The notes beneath the pieces are model-generated. The model made no database searches, was not told the DNA's origin, and saw nothing but the letters and a program-made list of their open reading frames with translations. Of a stretch of 35,911 nt of DNA, positions 1 to 8,353 are shown piece after piece. Where the stretch lies: contig JBEKHI010000109.1 of the NCBI GenBank assembly GCA_050012355.1, positions 1 through 35,911 of the forward strand, given 5' to 3'. A program made the translations under genes and the position numbers. The stretch's first letter is position 1. Each line of letters begins with the position of its first letter. This DNA comes from JBEKHI01 sp050012355. GTDB lineage: Bacteria; Actinomycetota; Actinomycetes; Streptosporangiales; Streptosporangiaceae.

Positions 1-423
1 GAAGATGCTGATGACCATGACCATCGAGAAGAAGTGCGGCACGGTCACCACCGACTGGATGAGCGAGCGCAGCCGCCGGGACAGGATGCCGTCCAGCATG
101 ATCGCCAGCGCGATCGGCACCGGGAACGCCAGCACGAGCTGGATCGAGAACAGCATGAGGGTGTTGGTCAGCGCGTGCCAGAATCCTGGGTCGGTGAACA
201 GTTGCTGGAAGTTCGCGAACCCGACCCACGGGCTGTGCAGGATCCCGTCGTAGAGGTCGTAGTCCTGGAACGCCATGATCAGCCCGAGCATCGGCGTGTA
301 CCCGAACACCAGCAGCAGCACTCCGGCGGGCACCGTCATAAGCAGCAGCGCCCGGTCCCGCCGCAGCCGCGCCCAGCCCCCGGAAAGTCTTGACTTCCTG
401 GGGTTATCAGCCCTGGAAGTCAA
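1..423 (-). CDS. LplB-type sugar ABC transporter permease (3' end outside window)
   Basis: Inner-membrane permease subunit of a carbohydrate ABC importer, presumably paired with the binding lipoprotein encoded just upstream. The visible N-terminal ~141 codons contain a basic cytoplasmic head ending RRDRALLLMTVPAG, a first membrane span, then YTPMLGLIMAFQDYDLYDG and WVGFANFQQLF. This is the usual opening of LplB/UgpA-like oligosaccharide permeases (binding-protein-dependent transport family). A second span (NTLMLFSIQLVLAFPVPIALAIML) and the start of the next helices follow before the window ends. The start is not settled: TTG at 423 has GGGAAGG just upstream but lies in the arm of a hairpin; the first in-frame ATG is at 339 but would cut into the first span. 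The gap to the binding-protein stop is about 22 bases, so the two are one operon. EAA loop and C-terminus lie outside the window. Confidence 0.85.
   Translation of the reverse strand, partial: MTSRADNPRKSRLSGGWARLRRDRALLLMTVPAGVLLLVFGYTPMLGLIMAFQDYDLYDGILHSPWVGFANFQQLFTDPGFWHALTNTLMLFSIQLVLAFPVPIALAIMLDGILSRRLRSLIQSVVTVPHFFSMVMVISIF
390..423 (-). promoter_or_regulatory. Intercistronic hairpin at the permease start
   Basis: TTGACTTCC and GGAAGTCAA form a perfect 9-bp inverted repeat around a 16-base loop that can add GGG/CCC pairs. It follows the stop of the binding-protein gene and contains the candidate TTG start of the permease in its first arm. Such hairpins commonly stabilise the message of the binding protein or reduce permease translation. 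That role here is inference. Confidence 0.5.
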
Positions 424-445
424 AACCTTCCCATCGGGAACTAGC

Positions 446-2155
446 TCACGAGTCGCCATACTTGGCCCGTACGGTTTCCATGAACGCCTTGAGCTTGGTG
501 CCGCCGCTGCTCAGCCACTGGTTCACGGTGCTCTTGTAGTCGGCGATCGACGAGCGGCCGCGTACCACGTCGTACATGATGTAGTTGATCCCGCCGGAGC
601 CGATGAACGGCGCGAACTGGTTGGCCGTGGTCAGGTCGTTCGGGACCGTGATGTTCATGCCATAGAACAGCGGCTTGAACTGGTACTTGGCGTTGGTCTG
701 CTCGAACTGCGCCGACACCTTGGTGAGATTCGGGTAGCCGGGGTTGGAGATCGCGTTGTTCGGGCTCGCGAGCAGGATCGGCACCACCGCGTCGACGTCC
801 TTGTTGCCGGTCGCGGTCAGCACCGGGCCGTCGCTGGTCATCGTGTAGTCGGTGTTCGCGGCCCCGTAGTTGACCAGGGTGAACTCATACGACCCGAACG
901 GGGCGGCCAGGTAGTTCGCGATCCGCAGCAGTTCCTTGATCTGGGCCGGCTTGAGGTTCTTGTTGAGGTAGCTGACGTACTCGGTCGGCGGGGAGAGCGC
1001 GACCTGCGGGGTGCCGGTGCCGTCGGCGGTGAAGAAGTTGAAGGCGTTCCGTACGTAGCCGGGGTTGGCGGCGGTACCCGACGTGATGTCGGCCGCGTCC
1101 CAGGCGCCGCCGCCGTCGGCGGTGATGACGTTCTCGCCGGACCAGAAACGCTGCTTAGCGGTCCCGGTGTTGCCCGCCACCGCGTCCGGGTTAACCATCC
1201 CCGCCGTGAACAGGGATGCCTGCCAGTTCATCGCCTCGATGATTTCCTCGGTCTCGAAGGTGGTGATCAGGTTTCCCTTGGAGTCCGTGGTCCAGATGTA
1301 CTGCGGCGGCGTGAAGTTGGTGCCGTACGGGAAGCACATGAACTGCCAGATGTCGTCGAACGCCCAGCGTTTGGCCTTGGGGTCGTTGATCTCCTTGCCG
1401 AGGTCGTACAGGTCGGACAGCGAGTTCACCGACGGGGTGCCGAGGCCGAGCTTGTCCAGGATGTCCTGGCGGTAGAACAGGAACACTCCGGTCGCGAAGC
1501 CCGACACCACGGTGGGAATGCCGGCGATCTTGTTGTTCCAGATGGCCTGCTGCCAGCCGTTGCTGAAGATGGCCGCCAGGTTGGGGTACTCCTTGATCTT
1601 GTCACCGGCCAGGTACGGGGTGAGGTCGGCGAGCTTGGTCTGCACCGCCTGACCGAATCCGGGCGGCTGGGCGAAGGTCGGCACCTCGATCCAGTCGGGC
1701 AACTGATTGCCGGCGAACAACGTGGGCAAGGTGGTGGTGATCGTGGTGCCGCTGGTTGGCTGCCACTGCATGTTCGCGCCGAGCGCGGTGTTCAGCGCGT
1801 CGTAGTAGGTGTTTCCGGCGGTGCGGGGGAACGCGCCCCAGTCCGGCGCGATCGCGGTGTAGGTGCTGCCGCTGCCCGGGGTCTCGCTGACGGTGTGCAC
1901 CAGCGTCGTCGGGTAGCTCAGGTATCCGGGCTCTGAACCGTCGACGCTCGCGAAGTCGGGCTTTACCCCGCCCGCGAGCGGAGTGTACGTCGGCAGGATC
2001 TTGGCCAGCGCGTTCGTCGACGTCGCGCCGGTCTGTACCGCGGGGCCGGTCCCGCACGCCGCGAGCAGCGGCGCGGCGGCCGCCGCGCCGGCGGTGCCGG
2101 CCGCGACCGAGAGGAATCCGCGTCTGGACAGTCGTGGAAGATGAGCGCTGTTCAT
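446..2155 (-). CDS. Extracellular solute-binding lipoprotein of an oligosaccharide ABC transporter
   Basis: Substrate-capturing component of the importer, tethered to the outer face of the membrane. The start at 2155 is chosen because AAGGGTGG lies about 9 bases upstream and the protein then opens with a twin-arginine signal (SRRGFLS, residues 10-16), an Ala-rich hydrophobic stretch and a lipobox LLAAC with Cys34. A longer reading exists but adds 22 residues before the Tat motif and overlaps the divergent promoter. The ~569-residue length fits the LplA/LipO-like family 1 binding proteins that partner LplB-type permeases, longer than the usual ~430. The N-terminal part after the signal, about 40-120, contains a conserved-looking block (SYPTTLVHTVSETPGSGSTY). 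Neighbouring GH3 and GH42 enzymes suggest a beta-linked galactose, xylose or arabinose oligosaccharide as cargo; the exact sugar is not readable from sequence. Confidence 0.9.
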   Translation of the reverse strand: MNSAHLPRLSRRGFLSVAAGTAGAAAAAPLLAACGTGPAVQTGATSTNALAKILPTYTPLAGGVKPDFASVDGSEPGYLSYPTTLVHTVSETPGSGSTYTAIAPDWGAFPRTAGNTYYDALNTALGANMQWQPTSGTTITTTLPTLFAGNQLPDWIEVPTFAQPPGFGQAVQTKLADLTPYLAGDKIKEYPNLAAIFSNGWQQAIWNNKIAGIPTVVSGFATGVFLFYRQDILDKLGLGTPSVNSLSDLYDLGKEINDPKAKRWAFDDIWQFMCFPYGTNFTPPQYIWTTDSKGNLITTFETEEIIEAMNWQASLFTAGMVNPDAVAGNTGTAKQRFWSGENVITADGGGAWDAADITSGTAANPGYVRNAFNFFTADGTGTPQVALSPPTEYVSYLNKNLKPAQIKELLRIANYLAAPFGSYEFTLVNYGAANTDYTMTSDGPVLTATGNKDVDAVVPILLASPNNAISNPGYPNLTKVSAQFEQTNAKYQFKPLFYGMNITVPNDLTTANQFAPFIGSGGINYIMYDVVRGRSSIADYKSTVNQWLSSGGTKLKAFMETVRAKYGDS

Positions 2156-2207
2156 CTGGTCGTACCACCCTTCATTGGGCCCCAGCCGGGCCGTTCCGGC
2201 CCAACTG

Positions 2208-2221
2208 TCGAAGCGCTTCAA
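2208..2221. promoter_or_regulatory. LacI-family operator between the transporter and glycosidase operons
   Basis: TCGAAGCGCTTCAA has a perfect 10-bp palindromic core GAAGCGCTTC with the central CG typical of LacI/GalR-family operators. It lies between the divergent binding-protein (start 2155) and GH3 genes, so one repressor could control both. No LacI-type gene is in the window, so it may lie beyond the left edge. Confidence 0.7.
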
Positions 2222-2316
2222 CTATTTCCCGGAGAGTAGACCCATGTTCGCCGCGTGACAATACCCCGATTTGCCCCCGGTCCCGCCCCCGCCCCACCTC
2301 CGGTCCCACCCCGCGC

Positions 2317-5082
2317 GCCGACCTGCTGCTCGCCCGGCTGACCCCCGCGGAACGCGTCGCCATGCTCCACCAGCGATCGCCCGCCATCCCGCGGCTCGGC
2401 CTCGCCGAGTGGCACACCGGCCAGGAGGCACTGCACGGCGCCGCCTGGCGCGGCCCGGCGACGGTGTTCCCGCAGGCTATTGGCCTCGGTGCGACCTGGG
2501 ATCCGCGATTGGTCGAAGCGGTCGGCGAGGCCGCCGCCCGCGAGGTTCTCGCCAAGCATGACGAGAACCCGGTAGTCAGCCGGAACGTCTGGGCACCGGT
2601 GGTCAACCTGCTCCGCGATCCCCGCTGGGGGCGTAACGAGGAGGGTTACTCGGAAGACCCCCTGCTCACGGCCACGCTGGCGATCGCTTACTGCCGCGGG
2701 CTCACCGGGAGCGACGCTGACGGCTACCTGCGCACCGCGCCCACGCTCAAGCATTTCCTCGCGCACAACAACGAGGTGAACCGGGACACGACGTCCTCAT
2801 CCGTCCGGCCCCGGGTGCTCAACGAGTACGACATCCGCCCGTTCCGGCTGCCGATCGAGGCGGGCATGGCCACCGGGATCATGCCCGCCTACAACCTGGT
2901 CAACGGCCGGCCGAACCACGTCAGCCCGCTGCTCAACGAGGCGCGCACCTGGACCAGCGACGACCTGCTGATCAGCAGCGACGCTTGGGCGCCGTCGAAC
3001 CTGGTGGACACCGAGCATTACTTCAGCGATCACGCGACCAGTCACGCCGCCGCGCTCCGCGCCGGACTCGACAGCTTCACCGACAAGGACGGCGACAGTT
3101 CATTCACGGTCGCGGCGGTCACCGAGGCGCTCGACCGAGGACTGATCACCATGGCCGAGGTGGACCGCGCCGTCCGCCGCAAGCTGCTCATCCGGCTCAG
3201 GCTCGGCGAATTCGACCCCGGCGGCGGCCCGTTCGCCGATGACGCGGTACTGCTCACCGACGCTCACCGCCGCACCGCACGTGCGGCCGCGACCCGCTCA
3301 CCAGTTCTTTTGCATAACGACGCAGGCTTGCTCCCGCTGCCACCAGGCGTCTCGATCGCGGTCATCGGCCCGCTAGCAAACGATCTCTTCCAGGACTGGT
3401 ACAGCGGGACGCTGCCGTACAAGGTGACGATCGCGGACGGGCTGGCGGCGGTCGCGGACGTGACGGTCACCGAGGGCCTGGACCGCGTCCGGGTCGGTGA
3501 CCTGGGTGGCTTTGATGTCGCAGACTGGGGCGGCAACGTCGTCACGCTGCGCTCCGTTGATACCGGGCTCTACCTGAGCAGCGACCTGACGGTCAGCTCA
3601 CCGGGCCCGCACGGCTGGGAGGTACAAGAAACTTTCATCCGCGATGGCGGCGTTTTCCGATCGACGGGGACCGGCGCCGAGGTCACGGCGGAGCAGGAAA
3701 TGCTATCCGACGGGGTCGCCGAGGCGGCGCGGGCCGCTGGCCAGGCCGATGTCGCCGTCGTGGTCGCCGGCAACCACCCGATGATCAACGGCCGCGAGAC
3801 TCAGGACCGCGTCACGCTCGAGTTCCCGCCCCGTCAGCGGGACCTGATTCGCGCGGTCACCGAGGCCAACCCGCGCACGGTCCTCGTCATCATGAGCAGC
3901 TACCCGTACATCGTCCCCGCCGAGGCGCGCACCGTGTTGTGGACCAGCCACGGCGGTCAGGAGACCGGCCACGCCATCGCGGATCTGCTCACCGGGGCAG
4001 CAGCCCCGGCCGGCCGGCTCCCGCAGACCTGGTACGCGTCCGACGACGACCTGCCGGACATTCTCGAGTACGACATCATCAAGGCGGCCCGCACCTACCA
4101 GTATTTCGCCGGCCAACCCCAGTTCCCGTTCGGCCACGGCCTGACATACACGACATTTGATTACTCGAACCTCCGCGTAACGCAGCACGATTCGGTCATC
4201 ACCGCCCGCATCGACGTAACCAACACCGGCCCCCGCGACGGGCAAGAGGTAGTCCAGCTCTACGCCCACCGCGCCCCCGCCGCCGCTCCCGTTGACCGGA
4301 TAAGGACCTGGCCGCGCAGGCTGGCCGGTTTCGCCCGGCTCACCCTCGCCCCCGGCGAGACCGGCACCGCCGAGATCACCTTCCCGCGCACCGAACTAGC
4401 CATCTGGGACGTCGACACGAACCAGTTGACGGTCTTCGGCGGCGACTACAACCTGCAAGCAGGAGCATCCAGCGCCGACATCCGCCTAACCGAGACCCTG
4501 ACCATCGACGCCCCAGCCCCAGCCCCCCGCCGTTTGCTGGCCCGCGACATCCGAGCCGCCGACTTCGACGACCAGGAAAACAGCATCCTGGTACCCGAAA
4601 CCCAAGCCTCCGGCGACGCGGTCACCCCCGCGGGCAAAGCGGTCGATGTGACATCGACCGCCATAGAGGGCGGTCGATGTCACATCGACATCCCTTTGAC
4701 AGGACGCCTGCTCTTCCGGAGCGTAGAGCTTGGCACCGCGGAGCGAGTGACCCTCCGGGTGGCGGGCGGACCCGGAGGGATCGAGCTCCGGCACGGGAAC
4801 ATCCCGCTCGGCGAGGTGCAGGTTCCCGGCCTCAGCCCCAGCCCCACCAGTGAACCCAGCCATCACACTGGCCCCGACATCACCGGGGCCGCCCCCGCTA
4901 CCGACCCCAGCGATGGGCCATCGATGGCTGAATCGGGCCAGCGATGGGCCATCGACGGGGGGAGGACGGGCTGGGGGGAGGTCAGTTTTCCGGTGACGGC
5001 CGTCTCGGGTAAGCCCCGTGACCTGACGGTCATCCTTACCGGGGGCGTGCGGCTGGCGTGGTTCCGGTTCGAGGCTGGATGA
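2317..5082 (+). CDS. Glycoside hydrolase family 3 beta-glycosidase (start unresolved)
   Basis: Exo-acting beta-glucosidase/xylosidase-type enzyme, no signal peptide, so probably cytoplasmic and acting on imported oligosaccharides. Order: GH3 N-domain from ADLLLARLTPAERVAML through IPRLGLAEWHTGQEALHGA and GRNEEGYSEDP to the nucleophile Asp in LLISSDAW (codon 2980-2982). A C-domain opening at VAVIGPLAND follows, with an inserted fascin-like beta-trefoil segment (VTLRSVDTGLYLSSD to GWEVQETF). The C-domain resumes (VVVAGNHPMINGRE, FPFGHGLTYTTF), then an Fn3-like domain and a CBM6-like tail. Two palindromic repeats are embedded in the tail. The start is odd: similarity begins near 2317 but the first in-frame ATG is 2362, while ATG 2244 (GGAGAG upstream) and GTG 2255 are out of frame. 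A single-base change in the C-rich tract 2274-2300 would join GTG 2255 to this frame. The gene overlaps the GH42 start by ATGA. Confidence 0.9.
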   Translation, partial: ADLLLARLTPAERVAMLHQRSPAIPRLGLAEWHTGQEALHGAAWRGPATVFPQAIGLGATWDPRLVEAVGEAAAREVLAKHDENPVVSRNVWAPVVNLLRDPRWGRNEEGYSEDPLLTATLAIAYCRGLTGSDADGYLRTAPTLKHFLAHNNEVNRDTTSSSVRPRVLNEYDIRPFRLPIEAGMATGIMPAYNLVNGRPNHVSPLLNEARTWTSDDLLISSDAWAPSNLVDTEHYFSDHATSHAAALRAGLDSFTDKDGDSSFTVAAVTEALDRGLITMAEVDRAVRRKLLIRLRLGEFDPGGGPFADDAVLLTDAHRRTARAAATRSPVLLHNDAGLLPLPPGVSIAVIGPLANDLFQDWYSGTLPYKVTIADGLAAVADVTVTEGLDRVRVGDLGGFDVADWGGNVVTLRSVDTGLYLSSDLTVSSPGPHGWEVQETFIRDGGVFRSTGTGAEVTAEQEMLSDGVAEAARAAGQADVAVVVAGNHPMINGRETQDRVTLEFPPRQRDLIRAVTEANPRTVLVIMSSYPYIVPAEARTVLWTSHGGQETGHAIADLLTGAAAPAGRLPQTWYASDDDLPDILEYDIIKAARTYQYFAGQPQFPFGHGLTYTTFDYSNLRVTQHDSVITARIDVTNTGPRDGQEVVQLYAHRAPAAAPVDRIRTWPRRLAGFARLTLAPGETGTAEITFPRTELAIWDVDTNQLTVFGGDYNLQAGASSADIRLTETLTIDAPAPAPRRLLARDIRAADFDDQENSILVPETQASGDAVTPAGKAVDVTSTAIEGGRCHIDIPLTGRLLFRSVELGTAERVTLRVAGGPGGIELRHGNIPLGEVQVPGLSPSPTSEPSHHTGPDITGAAPATDPSDGPSMAESGQRWAIDGGRTGWGEVSFPVTAVSGKPRDLTVILTGGVRLAWFRFEAG
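4642..4689. repeat. Nested double palindrome inside the GH3 gene
   Basis: Two 21-bp arms form a perfect inverted repeat around the loop ATAGAG. Each arm starts or ends with a 17-bp palindrome in its own right: GTCGATGTGACATCGAC at 4642-4658 and GTCGATGTCACATCGAC at 4673-4689. The DNA could form one long hairpin or two small ones. It is translated in frame, as VDVTSTAIEGGRCHID, in the CBM6-like tail of the enzyme. Confidence 0.9.
4908..4958 (+). repeat. Palindromic repeat doublet (31-bp period), copy 1, inside GH3
   Basis: Two near-identical 20-mers, CAGCGATGGGCCATCGATGG at 4908-4927 and CAGCGATGGGCCATCGACGG at 4939-4958, spaced 31 bp start to start. Each contains the 13-bp palindrome CGATGGGCCATCG. 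The same doublet with the same period occurs on the other strand at 20187-20237. Here it sits in the coding sequence of the GH3 tail, translated as part of SDGPSMAESGQRWAIDGG, in what looks like a variable loop. Confidence 0.9.
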
Positions 5083-6989
5083 TCGGGTTTGGCGGGGACT
5101 ACAACCCGGAGCAGTGGGACCCGGCCACCTGGGCTGAGGACGATGTGCTCATGCGCCGCGCCCGGGTCAACACCGCGACGGTTGGCGTGTTCTCCTGGGC
5201 ACTGCTCGAACCGGCTGAGGGCAGCTACGACTTCGGGTGGCTGGACGACACCCTGGCCCGGCTGCACGGCAACGGGGTATCGGTCACGCTCGCCACCCCG
5301 ACCGCCTCGCCGCCGCCGTGGTTCACTCTCGCCCATCCGGACGCGATGCCGGTCACCGCCGACGGCACCCGGCTGACGCACGGCAGCCGGGACACCTACT
5401 GCGCGGCCGCGCCCGCCTACCGGGAGGCGGCGCTGCGGATCACCACCGAGCTCGCCCGTCGTTACGCGGATCACCCGGCCGTGACTCGCTGGCATATCCA
5501 TAACGAGTACGGCACCACCTGCTGGTGCGACCACTCAGCCGAGGGGTTCCGCCGCTGGCTGCGGGCTCGTTACGGGAGCCTTGAGGCGATCAATGCGGCG
5601 TGGAGCACGGCGTTCTGGAGCCAGCATTATTCGGCGTGGGAGCAGATCCTGCCGCCGCGGGCCACCCAGTACCTGCCGAACCCGGGGCAGTCGCTGGATT
5701 TCAAGCGGTTCTGGTCCGACGAGCTGCTGGCGGCTTACACCGACCAGCGAGACGAGGTCCGCCGGCACGCGCCAAGTACGGAGATCACCACCAACTTCAT
5801 CTTGCCGTCCTGGCAGCCGACCGACCTGTGGCGCTGGTCTCGCGAAGTGGACATGGTCGCGATCGACCACTACCTGGACACCACCGACGAGATCGAAGGG
5901 CACGCGGACATCGCGTTCGCGGCGGACCGCGCGCGGTCCCTCAACGGCGGGCACCCGTGGGTGCTGATGGAGCAGGCCGCGAGCCTTGTCAACACTGGCG
6001 GACTGATGGAGCATCGCGCGGCCGGGCGCCTCGTTCTCGACAGCCTCGGCTACGTGGCCCGCGGGGCCGACGACGTGCTGTTCTTCCAGTGGCGGGCGTC
6101 TCGCGGCGGATCCGAGCTGTACCACGCCGCGCTGGTGCCGCACGCGGGACAGGACTCGCGGATCTTCCGCGAGGCGGTCGAGCTGGGGGAGACACTTGAG
6201 CGGATAGCGGAGGTGGCTGGCACGGTGGTCAGTGCCGACGTCGCGATCCTTTACGACGCGGATTCCGGGTGGGCGCTGGAGACCAGGTCGTTGCCCTCGG
6301 ATCAGCTGAGCTACCTCGACCAGGTGCGCGCGGTCCACCGGATGCTGTGGCGGGCCGGGATCACCACCGATTTCGCGCCGGTCGGTGCTGACCTGTCGGG
6401 TTACCGGCTGGTGGTGGCGCCCGTCACGTACATCATGCCGGCGGCGGGGGCCGACGCCCTCCGCCGTTATGTCGAAAAGGGAGGACAGCTGGCAGTCACC
6501 TTCTTCAGCGGGATAGCCGACGAAGCGCACCGAATCCACCTCGGCGGATACCCGGGCCCGTTGCGCGACGTCCTCGGTGTCCGGGTCGAGGAGTTCCACC
6601 CGCTGCCGCCGGGGGCCACGATCGGGCTGGATGACGGGACCAGCGGCACCATCTGGAGCGAGCGGCTGCGCACCGAGGGCGCCGAGGTCCTCGCGTCCTA
6701 CGTCAACGGCCTTGGGCCGGCGATTACCCGCAACCGCTACGGCGACGGTGTCGCCTGGTACCTATCTACCTGGCCGGAGTCGCTCGACGGCGTCCTGAGC
6801 GCCGCCGGGGTGCAGCCGGTCCTCCCTGGCCTGCCGCCCGGTGTTGACGTCGTACGGCGGGATCCCTACCTCTTCGTCTTCAACCATCGCGACGAGCCGG
6901 TAACCTTGCCCGCCGCGGGGACCGACCTGCTCACCGGGCAGGCCGTCGGTATCGTCCAGCCCTCGACGGCGGTCATACTTGCACCATGA
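5079..6989 (+). CDS. Glycoside hydrolase family 42 beta-galactosidase
   Basis: Releases terminal beta-galactose (or alpha-L-arabinopyranose in some members) from oligosaccharides in the cytoplasm. The start MIGFGGDYNPEQW is the family's typical opening, and its ATG overlaps the GH3 stop as ATGA, implying translational coupling. Family GH42 uses two Glu residues: the acid/base is Glu143 in HIHNEYG and the nucleophile Glu298 in WVLMEQAAS. Cys108, Cys148 and Cys150 resemble part of the zinc-binding cluster of some GH42 enzymes. The trimerisation domain follows (about 380-590, DVAILYDADSGW to GTSGTIWSERL), then a short C-terminal beta domain (VDVVRRDPYLFVFNHRDEPV). Length 636 residues is normal. 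Together with GH3 and the importer it makes a plausible route for arabinogalactan- or galactan-type oligosaccharides; substrate is inference. Confidence 0.93.
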   Translation: MIGFGGDYNPEQWDPATWAEDDVLMRRARVNTATVGVFSWALLEPAEGSYDFGWLDDTLARLHGNGVSVTLATPTASPPPWFTLAHPDAMPVTADGTRLTHGSRDTYCAAAPAYREAALRITTELARRYADHPAVTRWHIHNEYGTTCWCDHSAEGFRRWLRARYGSLEAINAAWSTAFWSQHYSAWEQILPPRATQYLPNPGQSLDFKRFWSDELLAAYTDQRDEVRRHAPSTEITTNFILPSWQPTDLWRWSREVDMVAIDHYLDTTDEIEGHADIAFAADRARSLNGGHPWVLMEQAASLVNTGGLMEHRAAGRLVLDSLGYVARGADDVLFFQWRASRGGSELYHAALVPHAGQDSRIFREAVELGETLERIAEVAGTVVSADVAILYDADSGWALETRSLPSDQLSYLDQVRAVHRMLWRAGITTDFAPVGADLSGYRLVVAPVTYIMPAAGADALRRYVEKGGQLAVTFFSGIADEAHRIHLGGYPGPLRDVLGVRVEEFHPLPPGATIGLDDGTSGTIWSERLRTEGAEVLASYVNGLGPAITRNRYGDGVAWYLSTWPESLDGVLSAAGVQPVLPGLPPGVDVVRRDPYLFVFNHRDEPVTLPAAGTDLLTGQAVGIVQPSTAVILAP

Positions 6990-7822
6990 TCCAGACCGAC
7001 GATGGCTGTCGGCTCTGGGTAGCTGACGAGAGGCACGGCACGCCGGTCGTCATGTGCCACGGCGGTCCCGGGCTGTGGGACATGACCGCCTCGCTGGTGC
7101 CGTTGCTGACCGGGCAGCTGCGGGTGATCCGCTGGGATCAGCGAGGATCTGGGCGTTCGGAGCGCCGGGGTCCCTATTCGGTCGCGCGCTCGGTCGCCGA
7201 TCTCGACGCGGTCCGTGGCCAGCTCGGCTTGGACCGCATGGTGGTGTGCGGCCACTCCTGGGGCGCATCCCTGGGACTGCGATACGCCCTCGACCACCCG
7301 GACCGGGTCAGTGCGCTGATCTATGTCTCGGGGGTCGGCCTCGGCTGGTCGTGGTATGAGCCGTTCAAGGAGGCCTCCCCGCAGCGCCAGGGCGAGCACC
7401 GGCCGCGGATCCTCGAGTTGCGCGCACGCGAGCGGACCGAAGCGGAAAGCCGCGAGCTGGCGGTGCTCGAGTGGTCGGCCGAGTTCACCGACGGTGACGC
7501 CCTGGCCCGTGCCCGGGAGATGGCGACGCCGTGGTTCGGGATCAGCTACGAATGCAACGCCGTGATCAACGCCGAGCTCAAGCAGACATGGCACGAGGAC
7601 GACCTGATCGCTGAATGCCGCGAGCTCACCGTTCCGGTGCTGATCATCGACGGCCCCAATGACTCGCGTCCCCGCTGGGCCGTCGACTCGCTCGAACAAG
7701 CATTGCCCGCGGTCCAGCGGGTCACCTTGCCCGGCCGCGGCCACATCCCGTGGCTGGAGGACGGAAACGAGTTCGCATCGGTCCTGCTCGACTATCTCGT
7801 ACCGGGGCATAGGCCCGCGTAA
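6986..7822 (+). CDS. Alpha/beta hydrolase, proline iminopeptidase-like (peptidase S33)
   Basis: Cytoplasmic alpha/beta-hydrolase of about 278 residues. The oxyanion motif HGGPG is at 25-29, WDQRGSGRS at 50-58, the nucleophile elbow GHSWG has Ser91, and the acid is probably Asp226 in DGPND. His253 lies in GRGHIPW. HGGPG plus GxSxG with WDQRG is the signature of the S33 proline iminopeptidase group, but many members are esterases or act on other small amides, so the substrate is open. Its ATG overlaps the GH42 stop (ATGA), so it is the third gene of the glycosidase operon. Why a peptidase-like hydrolase sits here is unclear; release of acyl groups from sugars would fit the context but is only a guess. 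Confidence 0.85.
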   Translation: MIQTDDGCRLWVADERHGTPVVMCHGGPGLWDMTASLVPLLTGQLRVIRWDQRGSGRSERRGPYSVARSVADLDAVRGQLGLDRMVVCGHSWGASLGLRYALDHPDRVSALIYVSGVGLGWSWYEPFKEASPQRQGEHRPRILELRARERTEAESRELAVLEWSAEFTDGDALARAREMATPWFGISYECNAVINAELKQTWHEDDLIAECRELTVPVLIIDGPNDSRPRWAVDSLEQALPAVQRVTLPGRGHIPWLEDGNEFASVLLDYLVPGHRPA

Positions 7823-7928
7823 TGTGATGTATGCCATAAGGCGATGTGGGGTCCGGCAACCGGATTCTCCGCCTCGAGGGGAGACCGCCAAGGTTGTCGG
7901 TTGGCACGGACCGTTGTGAGGATTCCCA

Positions 7929-8327
7929 ATGTGCAATCAGAATGAGTGGATCGTACGCGAGGCGTTCCTTGCCTACGATCGCGGTGATATCACGCGAATG
8001 CTGGAGTTCGTGGACTCGGATCTGGAGTGGACCTACCTCGATCTGGGTCTGGAGGATTCGGAGCCCCAGACGCGCCATGGCCGTCTGGAACTGGAGAAGG
8101 CGCTGCACCGGCAGGCCGAGCATGGACTGCGCGGTCACCTTGAGCAGGTCGTCGCCGCCGGAGAAAAGGTCATCCTGGTGATGCGGACGCCCGGCGTCGA
8201 TCAGTACCGGGGCCGGGCGGACGATGACAGGACCTACGACGTCGTCACCGTCCGCGACGGGTTGATCGTAACGCTCCGCGCCTGCCGTGACCGTGGTGAG
8301 GCACGATCGCTCGCCGGGATCGCCTAG
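7929..8327 (+). CDS. SnoaL/NTF2-like small protein
   Basis: A 132-residue protein of the NTF2-like cone fold. It opens EWIVREAFLAYDRGDITRMLEFVDSDLEWTYLD, which is the usual helix pattern of SnoaL-like proteins, and ends DDRTYDVVTVRDGLIVTLRACRDRGEA, the matching beta-hairpin with V-R-D-G-L-I. GAGGA lies 6 bases before the ATG. Members include polyketide cyclases, ketosteroid isomerases and many stand-alone ligand-binding proteins. No catalytic dyad can be assigned with confidence. It is separated from the hydrolase operon by 106 bases and followed by a repeat-bearing gap, so it is likely transcribed alone. Confidence 0.75.
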   Translation: MCNQNEWIVREAFLAYDRGDITRMLEFVDSDLEWTYLDLGLEDSEPQTRHGRLELEKALHRQAEHGLRGHLEQVVAAGEKVILVMRTPGVDQYRGRADDDRTYDVVTVRDGLIVTLRACRDRGEARSLAGIA

Positions 8328-8353
8328 CCCGTACGGGAGACTTGCGTAGAGGC

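Noticed and set aside
275..1936. 553-codon plus-strand open frame
   Set aside because: Antisense to the solute-binding lipoprotein, which has Tat signal, lipobox and ribosome-binding site; the plus-strand translation is Arg/Val-rich shadow.
2134..2316. Upstream extension of the GH3 frame to ATG 2134
   Set aside because: It would start inside the divergent lipoprotein gene and cross the operator, and the residues show no GH3 similarity.
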